A stretch of DNA of 64,000 nt from Megalopta genalis (taxonomy: Eukaryota > Arthropoda > Insecta > Hymenoptera > Halictidae). Made by a program: the position numbers and the translations under genes. Below the pieces are notes generated by a model that was given only the letters and a program-made list of their open reading frames with translations, was not told the DNA's origin and made no database searches. Position 1 is the first letter of the stretch; each line of letters opens with the position of its first letter. Shown here in pieces: positions 51,931 to 63,260 of this stretch. The stretch spans positions 1 through 64,000 of the forward strand of contig NW_027476761.1 in assembly GCF_051020955.1 (NCBI RefSeq), read 5' to 3'.

Positions 51931-52440
51931 TCACTTATATCGCAATTATCTGTAGATAAATCATTTGTTTCTCATTTATTTGAAGATAAGCCTTGTACTT
52001 CGCATTGATTTCAAGCTAAATCATGTGTTTCGCATGGATTTGAAGCTAACTCGTTTGTTTCGCCTGCACTTGAAGCTAAGCCTTCTACTTCGCATTGATT
52101 TTAAGCTAAGTCTTCTACTTCGCATTGATTTGAAGGTAAATCATTTGTTTATCATGTATTTGAAGATAAGCCTTGTACTTCGCATTGATTTGAAGCTAAA
52201 TCATGTGTTTCGCATGGATTTGAAGCTAACTCGTTTGTTTCGTCTGCATTAGAAGCTGAATCATGTATATCACAAGTATTTGAAGCTAAACCATTTGTTT
52301 CGCATGAATTTGAAGCTAATCCTTCTACTTCGCATTGATTTGAATCTAAATCGTGTGTTTCGCTTGGTTGTGAAGCTAACTTGTATGTTTCGCATGGAGT
52401 TGAAGCTGAATCATGTATATCACAAGTATTTGAAGCTAAA
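50378..52440 (+). repeat. 2.06-kb duplication, 9747-bp spacing, copy 1
   Basis: Matches 60125-62187 at a constant offset of 9747, nearly identical. It partly overlaps block III copy 1, so this segment has been copied to at least two places to the right. Confidence 0.88.
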
Positions 52441-53030
52441 CCATTTGTTTCTCATGTATTTGAAGCTAAGCGTTCCACTTCGCATTGACTTGAAGCTAAC
52501 TAGACTGTTTCGCCTGCATTTGATGCTATATCACTTACATCGCAATTATCTGAAGATAAATCATTTGTTTCTCATGTATTTGAAGCTAAGCCGTCTATTT
52601 CGCATTTATTGAAGCTAAATCATATGTTTCGCATGGATTTGAAGCTAACTCGTTTTTCTCGTCTGTATTTGAAGATAAATCATGTATATCACAAGTATTT
52701 GAAGCTAAACCATTCGCTTCGCATGGATTTGAAGCAAAGCTTTCAAATTCTCATTGACTTGAAGATAAATCATGTGTTTCGCATTGATTTGAAGCTAACT
52801 CGATTGTTTCGTCTGCATTAGAAGCTATATCACTTATATCGCAATTATCTGCAGCTAAACCATTTGTTTCTCATGTATTTGAAGCTAAGCCTCCCACTTC
52901 GCATTGATTCGAACCTAAATAAAGTGTTTCCCTTGGATTTGAAGGTAAAGCGTTTGTTTCGCATGCAGTTGAAGCAAAATCATGTATATCACAAGTATTT
53001 GAAGCTAAACCATTTGTTTCTCATGTATTT
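51519..53030 (+). repeat. 1.5-kb duplication, 4656-bp spacing, copy 2
   Basis: Partner of 46863-48374. The right junction at about 53030-53037 lies in GTATTTGAAGCTAA, where it joins the 2.3-kb duplication. Confidence 0.85.
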
Positions 53031-53034
53031 GAAG

Positions 53035-55334
53035 CTAACTCGATTGTTTCACCTGCATTTGAAGCTATATCACTTATATCGCAATTATCTGAAGATAAAT
53101 CATTTGTTTCTCATGTATTTGAAACTAAGCCTTCTACTTCGCATTGATTTGAAGCTAAATCACGTGTTTCGCATGGATTTGAAGCTAAACCATGTGTTTC
53201 GAATGAATTTGAAGCTAAATCATGAGTTTCGCATGGTTTCAAGATAACTCGTTTGTTTCGCATGCAGTTGAAGCTATATCACTCATATCGCATTTATCCG
53301 AAGATAAATCATTTGTTTGTCATGTATTTGAAGCTAAGCCTTCTACTTCTCATTGATTTGGAGCTAAATCATGTGATTCGCGTGGATTTGCAGCTAACTC
53401 GTTTCTTTCGCAAGCATTGAAGCTAAATCATGTATATCACAAGTATTTCATGCTGAACCATTTGTTTCGCATGAATATTAAACTAAACCATGTGTATCGT
53501 ACGAATTTGAAGCTAAATCATGTGCTTCGCATGGATTTGAAACTAACTCGTTTGTTTCGCCTGCATTTGAAGCGAGATCATGTTTATCACAAGTATTTGA
53601 TGTTAAACCATTTGCTTCGAATAGATTCGAAGATTATCTTCTACTTCGCATTGATTTAAAGCTAAATCATGAGTTTCGCATGTATTTGAAGCTAAATCAT
53701 GAGTTTCGAATGTATTTGAAGCTAACTCGTTTGTTTCGCATGCAGTTGAAGCTAAATCATGTATATCACATGTATTTGATGGTTAACAATTTGTTTCGAA
53801 TGGATACGAAGATCAGCTTTCTACTTCGAATTAATTTGAAGCTAAATCATGTATTTCGCTTGGATTCGAAGATAAGCCTTCTACTTCGCATTGATTTGGA
53901 GCTAAATCATGTGTTTCGATTGGGTTTCTAGCTAACTCGTTTGATTCGTATGCAGTTGAATCTTAATCATCTATAAAACAAGGATTTGATGCTATGCATT
54001 CTACTTCGCATTGAATTGAAGCTGAATCATGTGTTTCGCTTGAATTTGAAGCTGACTCGTTTGTTTCGCCTGCATTTGAAGCTAAATCATGTATATCACA
54101 AGTATTTCATGCTGAACCGTTTGTTTCGCATGGATATGAAGCTAAGCCTCCTACTTCGCATTGATTTGAGGCTGAATCATGTGTTTCGCTTGGATTTGAA
54201 GCCAATCCGTTTGTTTCGAATGCAGTTGAAGCTGAATCATGCACATCACAAGTATGTGAAGCTAAACCATTTTCTTCGCATAGATTTGAAACTGGGCCTT
54301 CTACTACGCAGTGATTTTAAGCTAAATCGTTTGATTATGAAGCTCAATCATGTTTATTACAAATATCTGAATCTAAACCATCTGTTTCGCAAGAATATGA
54401 AGCTAGACCATGTGTTCGCATTGGTTTGAAACTAAATCATGTGTTTCGCATGGATTTGAAGCTAACTCGTTTTTTTCGCTTGGATTTTAAGCTAACTCTT
54501 CTGTTTCAATTGGATTTGAAGCTAACTCGTTTCTTTCGCATGCTGTTGGATCTAAATCATGTTTATCCCAAGTATTTGAAGCTAAACCATTTGTATCGCA
54601 TGGATTTGAAGCAAAGCTTTCAACTTCTCATTGACCTGAAGATAAATCATGTGTTTCGCATTGATTTGAAGCTAACTCGATTGTTTCGTCTGCATTAGAA
54701 GCTATATCACTTATATCGCAATTATCTGCAGCTAAACCATTTGTTTCTCATGTATTTGAAGCTAAGCCTCCCACTTCGCATTGACTCGAACCTAAATAAT
54801 GTGTTTCCTTTGGATTTGAAGGTTAAGCGTTTGTTTCGCATGCAGTTGAAGCAAAATCATGTATATCACAAGTATTTGAAGCTAAACCATTTGTTTCTCA
54901 TGTATTTGAAGCTAAGCGTTCCACTTCGCACTGATTGGAAGCTTACTCAATTGTTTCGCCTGCATTTGTATTTGAAGATAAGCCTTGCACTTCGCATTGA
55001 TTTGAAGCTAAATCATGTTTTTCGCATGGATTCGAAGCTAACTCGTTTGTTTCGCATGCAGTTGAAGCTAAATCATGTTTATCACAAGTATCTGAATATA
55101 AACCATCTGTTTCGCATGAATATTGAGCTAAACAATGTGATTCGCATGAATTTGAAGCTAAATGATGTGTTTCGCTTGGTTTTGAAGCTAACTCTTTTGT
55201 TTCGCCTGCATTTGAAGATAAATCATGTATAGCACAAGTATTTGAAGCTAAACCATTTGTTTCGCGTGGATTTGAAGATAAGGCTTCTACTTCGCATTGA
55301 ATTGAAGGTAACTCGATTGTTTCGCCTGCATATT
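53035..55334 (+). repeat. 2.3-kb duplication, 9058-bp spacing, copy 2
   Basis: Partner of 43977-46276. Its right junction at 55334 joins directly to block III copy 2. Confidence 0.88.
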
Positions 55335-58300
55335 AATCTATATCACTTATATCGCAATTATCTGTAGATAAATCATTTGTTTCTCATTTATTTGAAGATA
55401 AGCCTTGTACTTCGCATTGATTTCAAGCTAAATCATGTGTTTCGCATGGATTTGAAGCTAACTCGTTTGTTTCGCCTGCACTTGAAGCTAAGCCTTCTAC
55501 TTCGCATTGATTTTAAGCTAAGTCTTCTACTTCGCATTGATTTGAAGGTAAATCATTTGTTTATCATGTATTTGAAGATAAGCCTTGTACTTCGCATTGA
55601 TTTGAAGCTAAATCATGTGTTTCGCATGGATTTGAAGCTAACTCGTTTGTTTCGTCTGCATTAGAAGCTGAATCATGTATATCACAAGTATTTGAAGCTA
55701 AACCATTTGTTTCGCATGAATTTGAAGCTAATCCTTCTACTTCGCATTGATTTGAATCTAAATCGTGTGTTTCGCTTGGTTGTGAAGCTAACTTGTATGT
55801 TTCGCATGGAGTTGAAGCTGAATCATGTATATCACAAGTATTTGAAGCTAAACCATTTGTTTCTCATGTATTTGAAGCTAAGCGTTCCACTTCGCATTGA
55901 CTTGAAGCTAACTAGACTGTTTCGCCTGCATTTGATGCTATATCACTTACATCGCAATTATCTGAAGATAAATCATTTGTTTCTCATGTATTTGAAGCTA
56001 AGCCGTCTATTTCGCATTTATTGAAGCTAAATCATATGTTTCGCATGGATTTGAAGCTAACTCGTTTTTCTCGTCTGTATTTGAAGATAAATCATGTATA
56101 TCACAAGTATTTGAAGCTAAACCATTCGCTTCGCATGGATTTGAAGCAAAGCTTTCAAATTCTCATTGACTTGAAGATAAATCATGTGTTTCGCATTGAT
56201 TTGAAGCTAACTCGATTGTTTCGTCTGCATTAGAAGCTATATCACTTATATCGCAATTATCTGCAGCTAAACCATTTGTTTCTCATGTATTTGAAGCTAA
56301 GCCTCCCACTTCGCATTGATTCGAACCTAAATAAAGTGTTTCCCTTGGATTTGAAGGTAAAGCGTTTGTTTCGCATGCAGTTGAAGCAAAATCATGTATA
56401 TCACAAGTATTTGAAGCTAAACCATTTGTTTCTCATGTATTTGAAGCTAAGCGTTCCACTTCGCACTGATTTGAAGCTTACTCAATTGTTTCGCCTGCAT
56501 TTGTATTTGAAGATAAGCCTTGCACTTCGCATTGATTTGAAGCTAAATCATGTTTTTCGCATGGATTCGAAGCTAACTCGTTTGTTTCGCATGCAGTTGA
56601 AGCTAAATCATGTTTATCACAAGTATCTGAATATAAACCATCTGTTTCGCATGAATATTGAGCTAAACCATGTGATTCGCATGAATTTGAAGCTAAATGA
56701 TGTGTTTCGCCTGCATTTGAAGATAAATCATGTATAGCACAAGTATTTGAAGCTAAACCATTTGTTTCGCGTGGATTTGAAGGTAAAGCGTTTGTTTCGC
56801 ATGCAGTTGAAGTTAAATCACGTTTATCACAAGTATTTGAAGCTAAACCATTTGTATCTCATGTATTTGAAGCTAAGCGTTCCACTTCGCATTGATTTGA
56901 AGCCAAATCATGTGTTTCGCTTGGTTTTGAAGCTAACTCGTTTGTTTCGCATGCAGTTGAAGCTAAATCATGTTTGTCAAAAGTATTTGAAGCTAAACCA
57001 TTCGCTTCGCATGGATTTGAAGCAAAGACTTCAACTTCGCATGGATTTGAAGCTAACTCTTTTGTTTCGCCTGCATTTGAAGATAAATAATGTATATCAC
57101 AAGTATTTGAATCTAAACCGTTTGATTCGCATGGATTTGAAGCTAAGCCTTCTACTTCGCATTGATTTGCAGCTAAATCATGTGTTTCGCTTGGTTTTGA
57201 AGCTAATTCGATTGTTTCGCATGCAGTTGAAGCTAAATCATGTATAGCACAAGTATTTGACGGTAAACCATTTGTTTCGCATGGATTTGAAGATATGTCT
57301 TCTACTTCGCATTGATTTGAAGCTAAATCATGTGTTTCGCTTGGTTGTGAAGCTAACTTGTATGTTTCGCATGGAGTTGAAGCTGAATCATGTATATCAC
57401 AGGTATTTGAAGCTAAACCGTTTGATTCGCATGGATTTGAAGCTAACCCTTCTACTTCGCATTGATTTGCAGCTAAATCATGGGTTTAGCTTGGGTTTGA
57501 AGCTAACTCGATTGTTTCGCATGCAGTTGAAGCTAAATCATGTATATCACAAGTATTTGAAGCTAAACCATTTGTTTCGCATGAATTTGAAGCTAAGCCT
57601 TCTACTTCGCATTGATTTTAATCTAAATCATGTGTTTCGCTTGGTTTTGAAGCTAACTCGTGTGTTTCGCATGCAGTTGAAGCTGAATCATGTATATCAC
57701 AAGTATTTGAAGCTAAACCATTTCTTTCGCATGAATTTGAAGCTAAGCCTTCCACTTCGCATGGATTTGAGGCTAACTCTTCTGTTTCGCCTGCATTTGA
57801 AGATAAATCATGTATATCACAAGTATTTGAAGCTAAACCGTTTGATTTGCATGGATTTGAAGCTAAGCCTTCTACTTCGCATTGATTTGCAGCTAAATCA
57901 TGTGTTTCGCTTGGTTTTGAAGCTAATTCGTTTATTTCGCCTCCATGTGAACCAATATCACTTATATTCGCCAGTATTTGAAGATAAATCATTCGTTTCG
58001 CATGGATCTGAAGCAAAGCCTCCCACTTCGCATGGATTTGAAGCTAAATCATGTGTTTCGCTTGGATTTGAAGCCTGCTCGTTTGTTTCTCATGCAGTTG
58101 AAGCTAAATCATGTATATCACAAGTATTTGAAGCTAAACCATTTGATTCGCATGGGTTTGAAAATAAGCCTTCTACTTCGCATTAATTTGAAGCTACATC
58201 ATGTAATTCGAATGGATTTGAAGCTAACTCGTTTGTTTCGCCAGCATTTGAAGCTATAACACTTATATTCGCAAGTATTTGAATCTTAATCATTCGCTTC

Positions 58301-59818
58301 GCATGGATTTGCAGCTAAGCCTTCTACTTCGCATTGATTTGAAGCTAAATCATGTGTTTAGCATGGATTTGTAGCTAACTCGTATTTTTAGCATGCAGTT
58401 GAAGCCAAATCATGTGTATCACAATTATTTGAAGCTAAACCATTTGTTTCTCATGTATTTGAAGCTAAGCGTTCCACTTCGCATTGACTTGAAGCTAACT
58501 AGACTGTTTCGCCTGCATTTGATGCTATATCACTTACATCGCAATTATCTGAAGATAAATCATTTGTTTCTCATGTATTTGAAGCTAAGCCGTCTATTTC
58601 GCATTTATTGAAGCTAAATCATATGTTTCGCATGGATTTGAAGCTAACTCGTTTTTCTCGTCTGTATTTGAAGATAAATCATGTATATCACAAGTATTTG
58701 AAGCTAAACCATTCGCTTCGCATGGATTTGAAGCAAAGCTTTCAACTTCTCATTGACTTGAAGATAAATCATGTGTTTCGCATTGATTTGAAGCTAACTC
58801 GATTGTTTCGTCTGCATTAGAAGCTATATCACTTATATCGCAATTATCTGCAGCTAAACCATTTGTTTCTCATGTATTTGAAGCTAAGCCTCCCACTTCG
58901 CATTGATTCGAACCTAAATAATGTGTTTCCCTTGGATTTGAAGGTAAAGCGTTTGTTTCGCATGCAGTTGAAGTTAAATCACGTTTATCACAAGTATTTG
59001 AAGCTAAACCATTTGTATCTCATGTATTTGAAGCTAAGCGTTCCACTTCGCATTGATTTGAAGCCAAATCATGTGTTTCGCTTGGTTTTGAAGCTAACTC
59101 GTTTGTTTCGCATGCAGTTGAAGCTAAATCATGTTTGTCAAAAGTATTTGAAGCTAAACCATTCGCTTCGCATGGATTTGAAGCAAAGACTTCAACTTCG
59201 CATGGATTTGAAGCTAACTCTTTTGTTTCGCCTGCATTTGAAGATAAATAATGTATATCACAAGTATTTGAATCTAAACCGTTTGATTCGCATGGATTTG
59301 AAGCTAAGCCTTCTACTTCGCATTGATTTGCAGCTAAATCATGTGTTTCGCTTGGTTTTGAAGCTAATTCGATTGTTTCGCATGCAGTTGAAGCTAAATC
59401 ATGTATAGCACAAGTATTTGACGGTAAACCATTTGTTTCGCATGGATTTGAAGATATGTCTTCTACTTCGCATTGATTTGATGCTAAATCATGTGTTTCG
59501 CTGTGATTTGTAGCTAACTCGTTTGTTTCGCAGGCAGTTGAAGCTAAATCATGTTTATCAAAAGTATTTGAAGCTATAGCATTTGTTTCGCATGGATTTG
59601 AAGCTAAGCCTTCTACTTCGCATTGATTTGAAGTTAAATCATGTGTTTCTCTTTGATTTGAAGCAAACTTGTTTGTTTCGCACGCAGTTGAAGCTAAATC
59701 ATGTATATCACAAGTATTTTAAGCTAAACCATTTGCTTCTCATGTATTTCAAGCTGAGCCTTCCACTTCGCATTGATTTGAAGCTAACTCGATTGTTTCG
59801 CCTGCATATTAATCTATA
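55335..59818 (+). repeat. Block III, copy 2 (about 4.5 kb)
   Basis: Partner of 47267-51930, shorter by one 30-bp monomer near 56.70 kb and one 150-bp unit near 58.97 kb. It ends where CACTTCTATCGCAATTAGC replaces CACTTATATCGCAATTATC. Confidence 0.9.
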
Positions 59819-60124
59819 TCACTTCTATCGCAATTAGCTGAAGATAAATCATTTGTTTCTCATGTATTTGAAGCTAAGCCGTCTATTTCGCATTGATTTG
59901 AATCTAAATCATGTCTTTCGCTTGGTTTTGAAGCTAACTCGTTTGCTTCGCATGCAGTTGAAGCTGAATCATGTATATCACAAGTATTTGAAGCTAAACC
60001 ATTTGTTTCGCATGAATTTGAAGCTAAGCCTTCTACTTTGCATTGATTTGAAGCTAAATCATGTGTTTCGCTTTGTTTTGAAGCTAACTCGTTTGTTTCG
60101 CATGCAGTTGAAACTAAATCATGT

Positions 60125-62187
60125 ATATCACAAGTATTTGAAGCTAAACCATTTGTTTCTCATGTATTTGAAGCTAAGCGTTCCACTTCGCATTGACTTG
60201 AAGCTAACTAGACTGTTTCGCCTGCATTTGATGCTATATCACTTACATCGCAATTATCTGAAGATAAATCATTTGTTTCTCATGTATTTGAAGCTAAGCC
60301 GTCTATTTCGCATTTATTGAAGCTAAATCATATGTTTCGCATGGATTTGAAGCTAACTCGTTTTTCTCGTCTGTATTTGAAGATAAATCATGTATATCAC
60401 AAGTATTTGAAGCTAAACCATTCGCTTCGCATGGATTTGAAGCAAAGCTTTCAACTTCTCATTGACTTGAAGATAAATCATGTGTTTCGCATTGATTTGA
60501 AGCTAACTCGATTGTTTCGTCTGCATTAGAAGCTATATCACTTATATCGCAATTATCTGCAGCTAAACCATTTGTTTCTCATGTATTTGAAGCTAAGCCT
60601 CCCACTTCGCATTGATTCGAACCTAAATAATGTGTTTCCCTTGGATTTGAAGGTAAAGCGTTTGTTTCGCATGCAGTTGAAGCAAAATCATGTATATCAC
60701 AAGTATTCGAAGCTAAACCATTTGTTTCTCATGTATTTGAAGCTAAGCCTTCCACTTCGCATTGATTTGAACCTAAATAATGTGTTTCGCTTGGATTTGA
60801 AGGTAAAGCGTTTGTTTCGCATGCAGTTGAAGTTAAATCACGTTTATCACAAGTATTTGAAGCTAAACCATTTGTATCTCATGTATTTGAAGCTAAGCGT
60901 TCCACTTCGCATTGATTTGAAGCCAAATCATGTGTTTCGCTTGGTTTTGAAGCTAACTCGTTTGTTTCGCATGCAGTTGAAGCTAAATCATGTTTGTCAA
61001 AAGTATTTGAAGCTAAACCATTCGCTTCGCATGGATTTGAAGCAAAGACTTCAACTTCGCATGGATTTGAAGCTACCTCTTTTGTTTCGCCTGCATTTGA
61101 AGATAAATAATGTATATCACAAGTATTTGAATCTAAACCGTTTGATTCGCATGGATTTGAAGCTAAGCCTTCTACTTCGCATTGATTTGCAGCTAAATCA
61201 TGTGTTTCGCTTGGTTTTGAAGCTAATTCGATTGTTTCGCATGCAGTTGAAGCTAAATCATGTATAGCACAAGTATTTGACGGTAAACCATTTGTTTCGC
61301 ATGGATTTGAAGATATGTCTTCTACTTCGCATTGATTTGATGCTAAATCATGTGTTTCGCTGTGATTTGTAGCTAACTCGTTTGTTTCGCAGGCAGTTGA
61401 AGCTAAATCATGTTTATCAAAAGTATTTGAAGCTATAGCATTTGTTTCGCATGGATTTGAAGCTAAGCCTTCTACTTCGCATTGATTTGAAGTTAAATCA
61501 TGTGTTTCTCTTTGATTTGAAGCAAACTTGTTTGTTTCGCACGCAGTTGAAGCTAAATCATGTATATCACAAGTATTTTAAGCTAAACCATTTGCTTCTC
61601 ATGTATTTCAAGCTGAGCCTTCCACTTCGCATTGATTTGAAGCTAACTCGATTGTTTCGCCTGCATATTAATCTATATCACTTATATCGCAATTATCTGT
61701 AGATAAATCATTTGTTTCTCATTTATTTGAAGATAAGCCTTGTACTTCGCATTGATTTCAAGCTAAATCATGTGTTTCGCATGGATTTGAAGCTAACTCG
61801 TTTGTTTCGCCTGCACTTGAAGCTAAGCCTTCTACTTCGCATTGATTTTAAGCTAAGTCTTCTACTTCGCATTGATTTGAAGGTAAATCATTTGTTTATC
61901 ATGTATTTGAAGATAAGCCTTGTACTTCGCATTGATTTGAAGCTAAATCATGTGTTTCGCATGGATTTGAAGCTAACTCGTTTGTTTCGTCTGCATTAGA
62001 AGCTGAATCATGTATATCACAAGTATTTGAAACTAAACCATTTGTTTCGCATGAATTTGAAGCTAATCCTTCTACTTCGCATTGATTTGAATCTAAATCG
62101 TGTGTTTCGCTTGGTTGTGAAGCTAACTTGTATGTTTCGCATGGAGTTGAAGCTGAATCATGTATATCACAAGTATTTGAAGCTAAA
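60125..62187 (+). repeat. 2.06-kb duplication, 9747-bp spacing, copy 2
   Basis: Partner of 50378-52440. It ends at about 62187, where AAACCGTTTGATTCG replaces AAACCATTTGTTTCTC. Confidence 0.88.
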
Positions 62188-62695
62188 CCGTTTGATTCGC
62201 ATGGATTTGAAGCTAACCCTTCTACATCGCATTGATTTGCAGCTAAGTCATGGGTTTAGCTTGGTTTTGAAGCTAACTCGATTGTTTCGCATGCAGTTGA
62301 AGCTAAATCATGTATATCACAAGTATTTGAAGCTAAACCATTTGTTTCGCATGAATTTGAAGCTAAGCCTTCTACTTCGCATTGATTTGAATCTAAATCG
62401 TGTTTTTCGCTTGGTTGTGAAGCTAACTTGTATGTTTCGCATGGAGTTGAAGCTGAATCATGTATATCACAAGTATTTGAAGCTAAACCGTTTGATTCGC
62501 ATGGATTTGAAGCTAACCCTTCTACTTCGCATTGATTTCCAGCTAAATCATGGGTTTAGCTTGGTTTTGAAGCTAACTCGATTGTTTCGCATGCAGTTGA
62601 AGCTAAATCATGTATATCACAAGTATTTGAAGCTAAACCATTTGTTTCGCATGAATTTGAAGCTAAGCCTTCTACTTCGCATTGATTTGAATCTA
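62056..62695 (+). repeat. 300-bp tandem duplication
   Basis: A segment of about 340 bp repeats at a 300-bp spacing. AAACCGTTTGATTCG occurs at about 62186 and again at about 62486, and TCATGGGTTTAGC occurs about 300 bp apart. The period is ten monomers or two 150-bp units. Small differences (CTACATCGC against CTACTTCGC) show it is not perfectly fresh. Confidence 0.8.
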
Positions 62696-63260
62696 AATCA
62701 TGTGTTTCGCTTGGTTTTGAAGCTAACTCGTGTGTTTCGCATGCAGTTGAAGCTGAATCATGTATATCACAAGTATTTGAAGCTAAACCATTTCTTTCGC
62801 ATGAATTTGAAGCTAAGCCTTCCACTTCGCATGGATTTGAGGCTAACTCTTCTGTTTCGCCTGCATTTGAAGATAAATCATGTATATCACAAGTATTTGA
62901 AGCTAAACCGTTTGATTTGCATGGATTTGAAGCTAAGCCTTCTACTTCGCATTGATTTGCAACTAAATCATGTGTTACGCTTGGTTTTGAAGCTAACTCG
63001 TTTTCTTCGCCTGTATTTGAAGATAAATCATGTATATCACAAGTATTTGAAGCTAAACCATTCGCTTCGCATGGATTTGAAGCAAAGACTTCAACTTCGC
63101 ATTGATTTGAAGATAAATCATGTGTTTCGCTTGGATTTGAAGCTAACACGTTTGTTTCGCATGCAGTTGAAGCTAAAACATGTACATCACAAGTATCTGG
63201 ATCTAATCCATCTGTTTCACAAGAATATGAAGCTATGAAGCTAATCCATGTGATTCGCAT
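62556..63260 (-). other. Longest minus-strand open stretch (234 codons), cysteine decapeptide frame; not called as a gene
   Basis: After a non-repeat-like N-terminus of about 15 residues, the translation is a run of decapeptides of the form C-(E/D)-x-x-x-L-A-S-N-x, for example CETHDLSSN, CEVEGLASN, CDIHDLSSN. Cys recurs every ten residues, sometimes replaced by Gly where the + strand has CCTGCATTT. Of the three frames, this composition looks the most like an ordinary acidic, soluble repeat protein. Against coding: this frame rarely stays open beyond 150 codons, its Leu codon is TTA (one step from TAA and TGA), and class G monomers carry a fixed TGA in it. No start context or terminator is seen. 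Confidence 0.12.
63211..63245 (+). repeat. Truncated 8-bp monomer near the right end
   Basis: GAAGCTAT is followed directly by GAAGCTAATCC, leaving an 8-bp monomer. The upstream context (GGATCTAATCC, CATCTGTTTC) is the same as at 9701-9730. Confidence 0.8.

Noticed and set aside
62556..63260. Pentapeptide-repeat protein (Leu and Cys alternating every five residues)
   Set aside because: The spacing fits, but the position two before the central residue is not small Ala-like, and the A-(D/N)-L-x-x pattern is absent.
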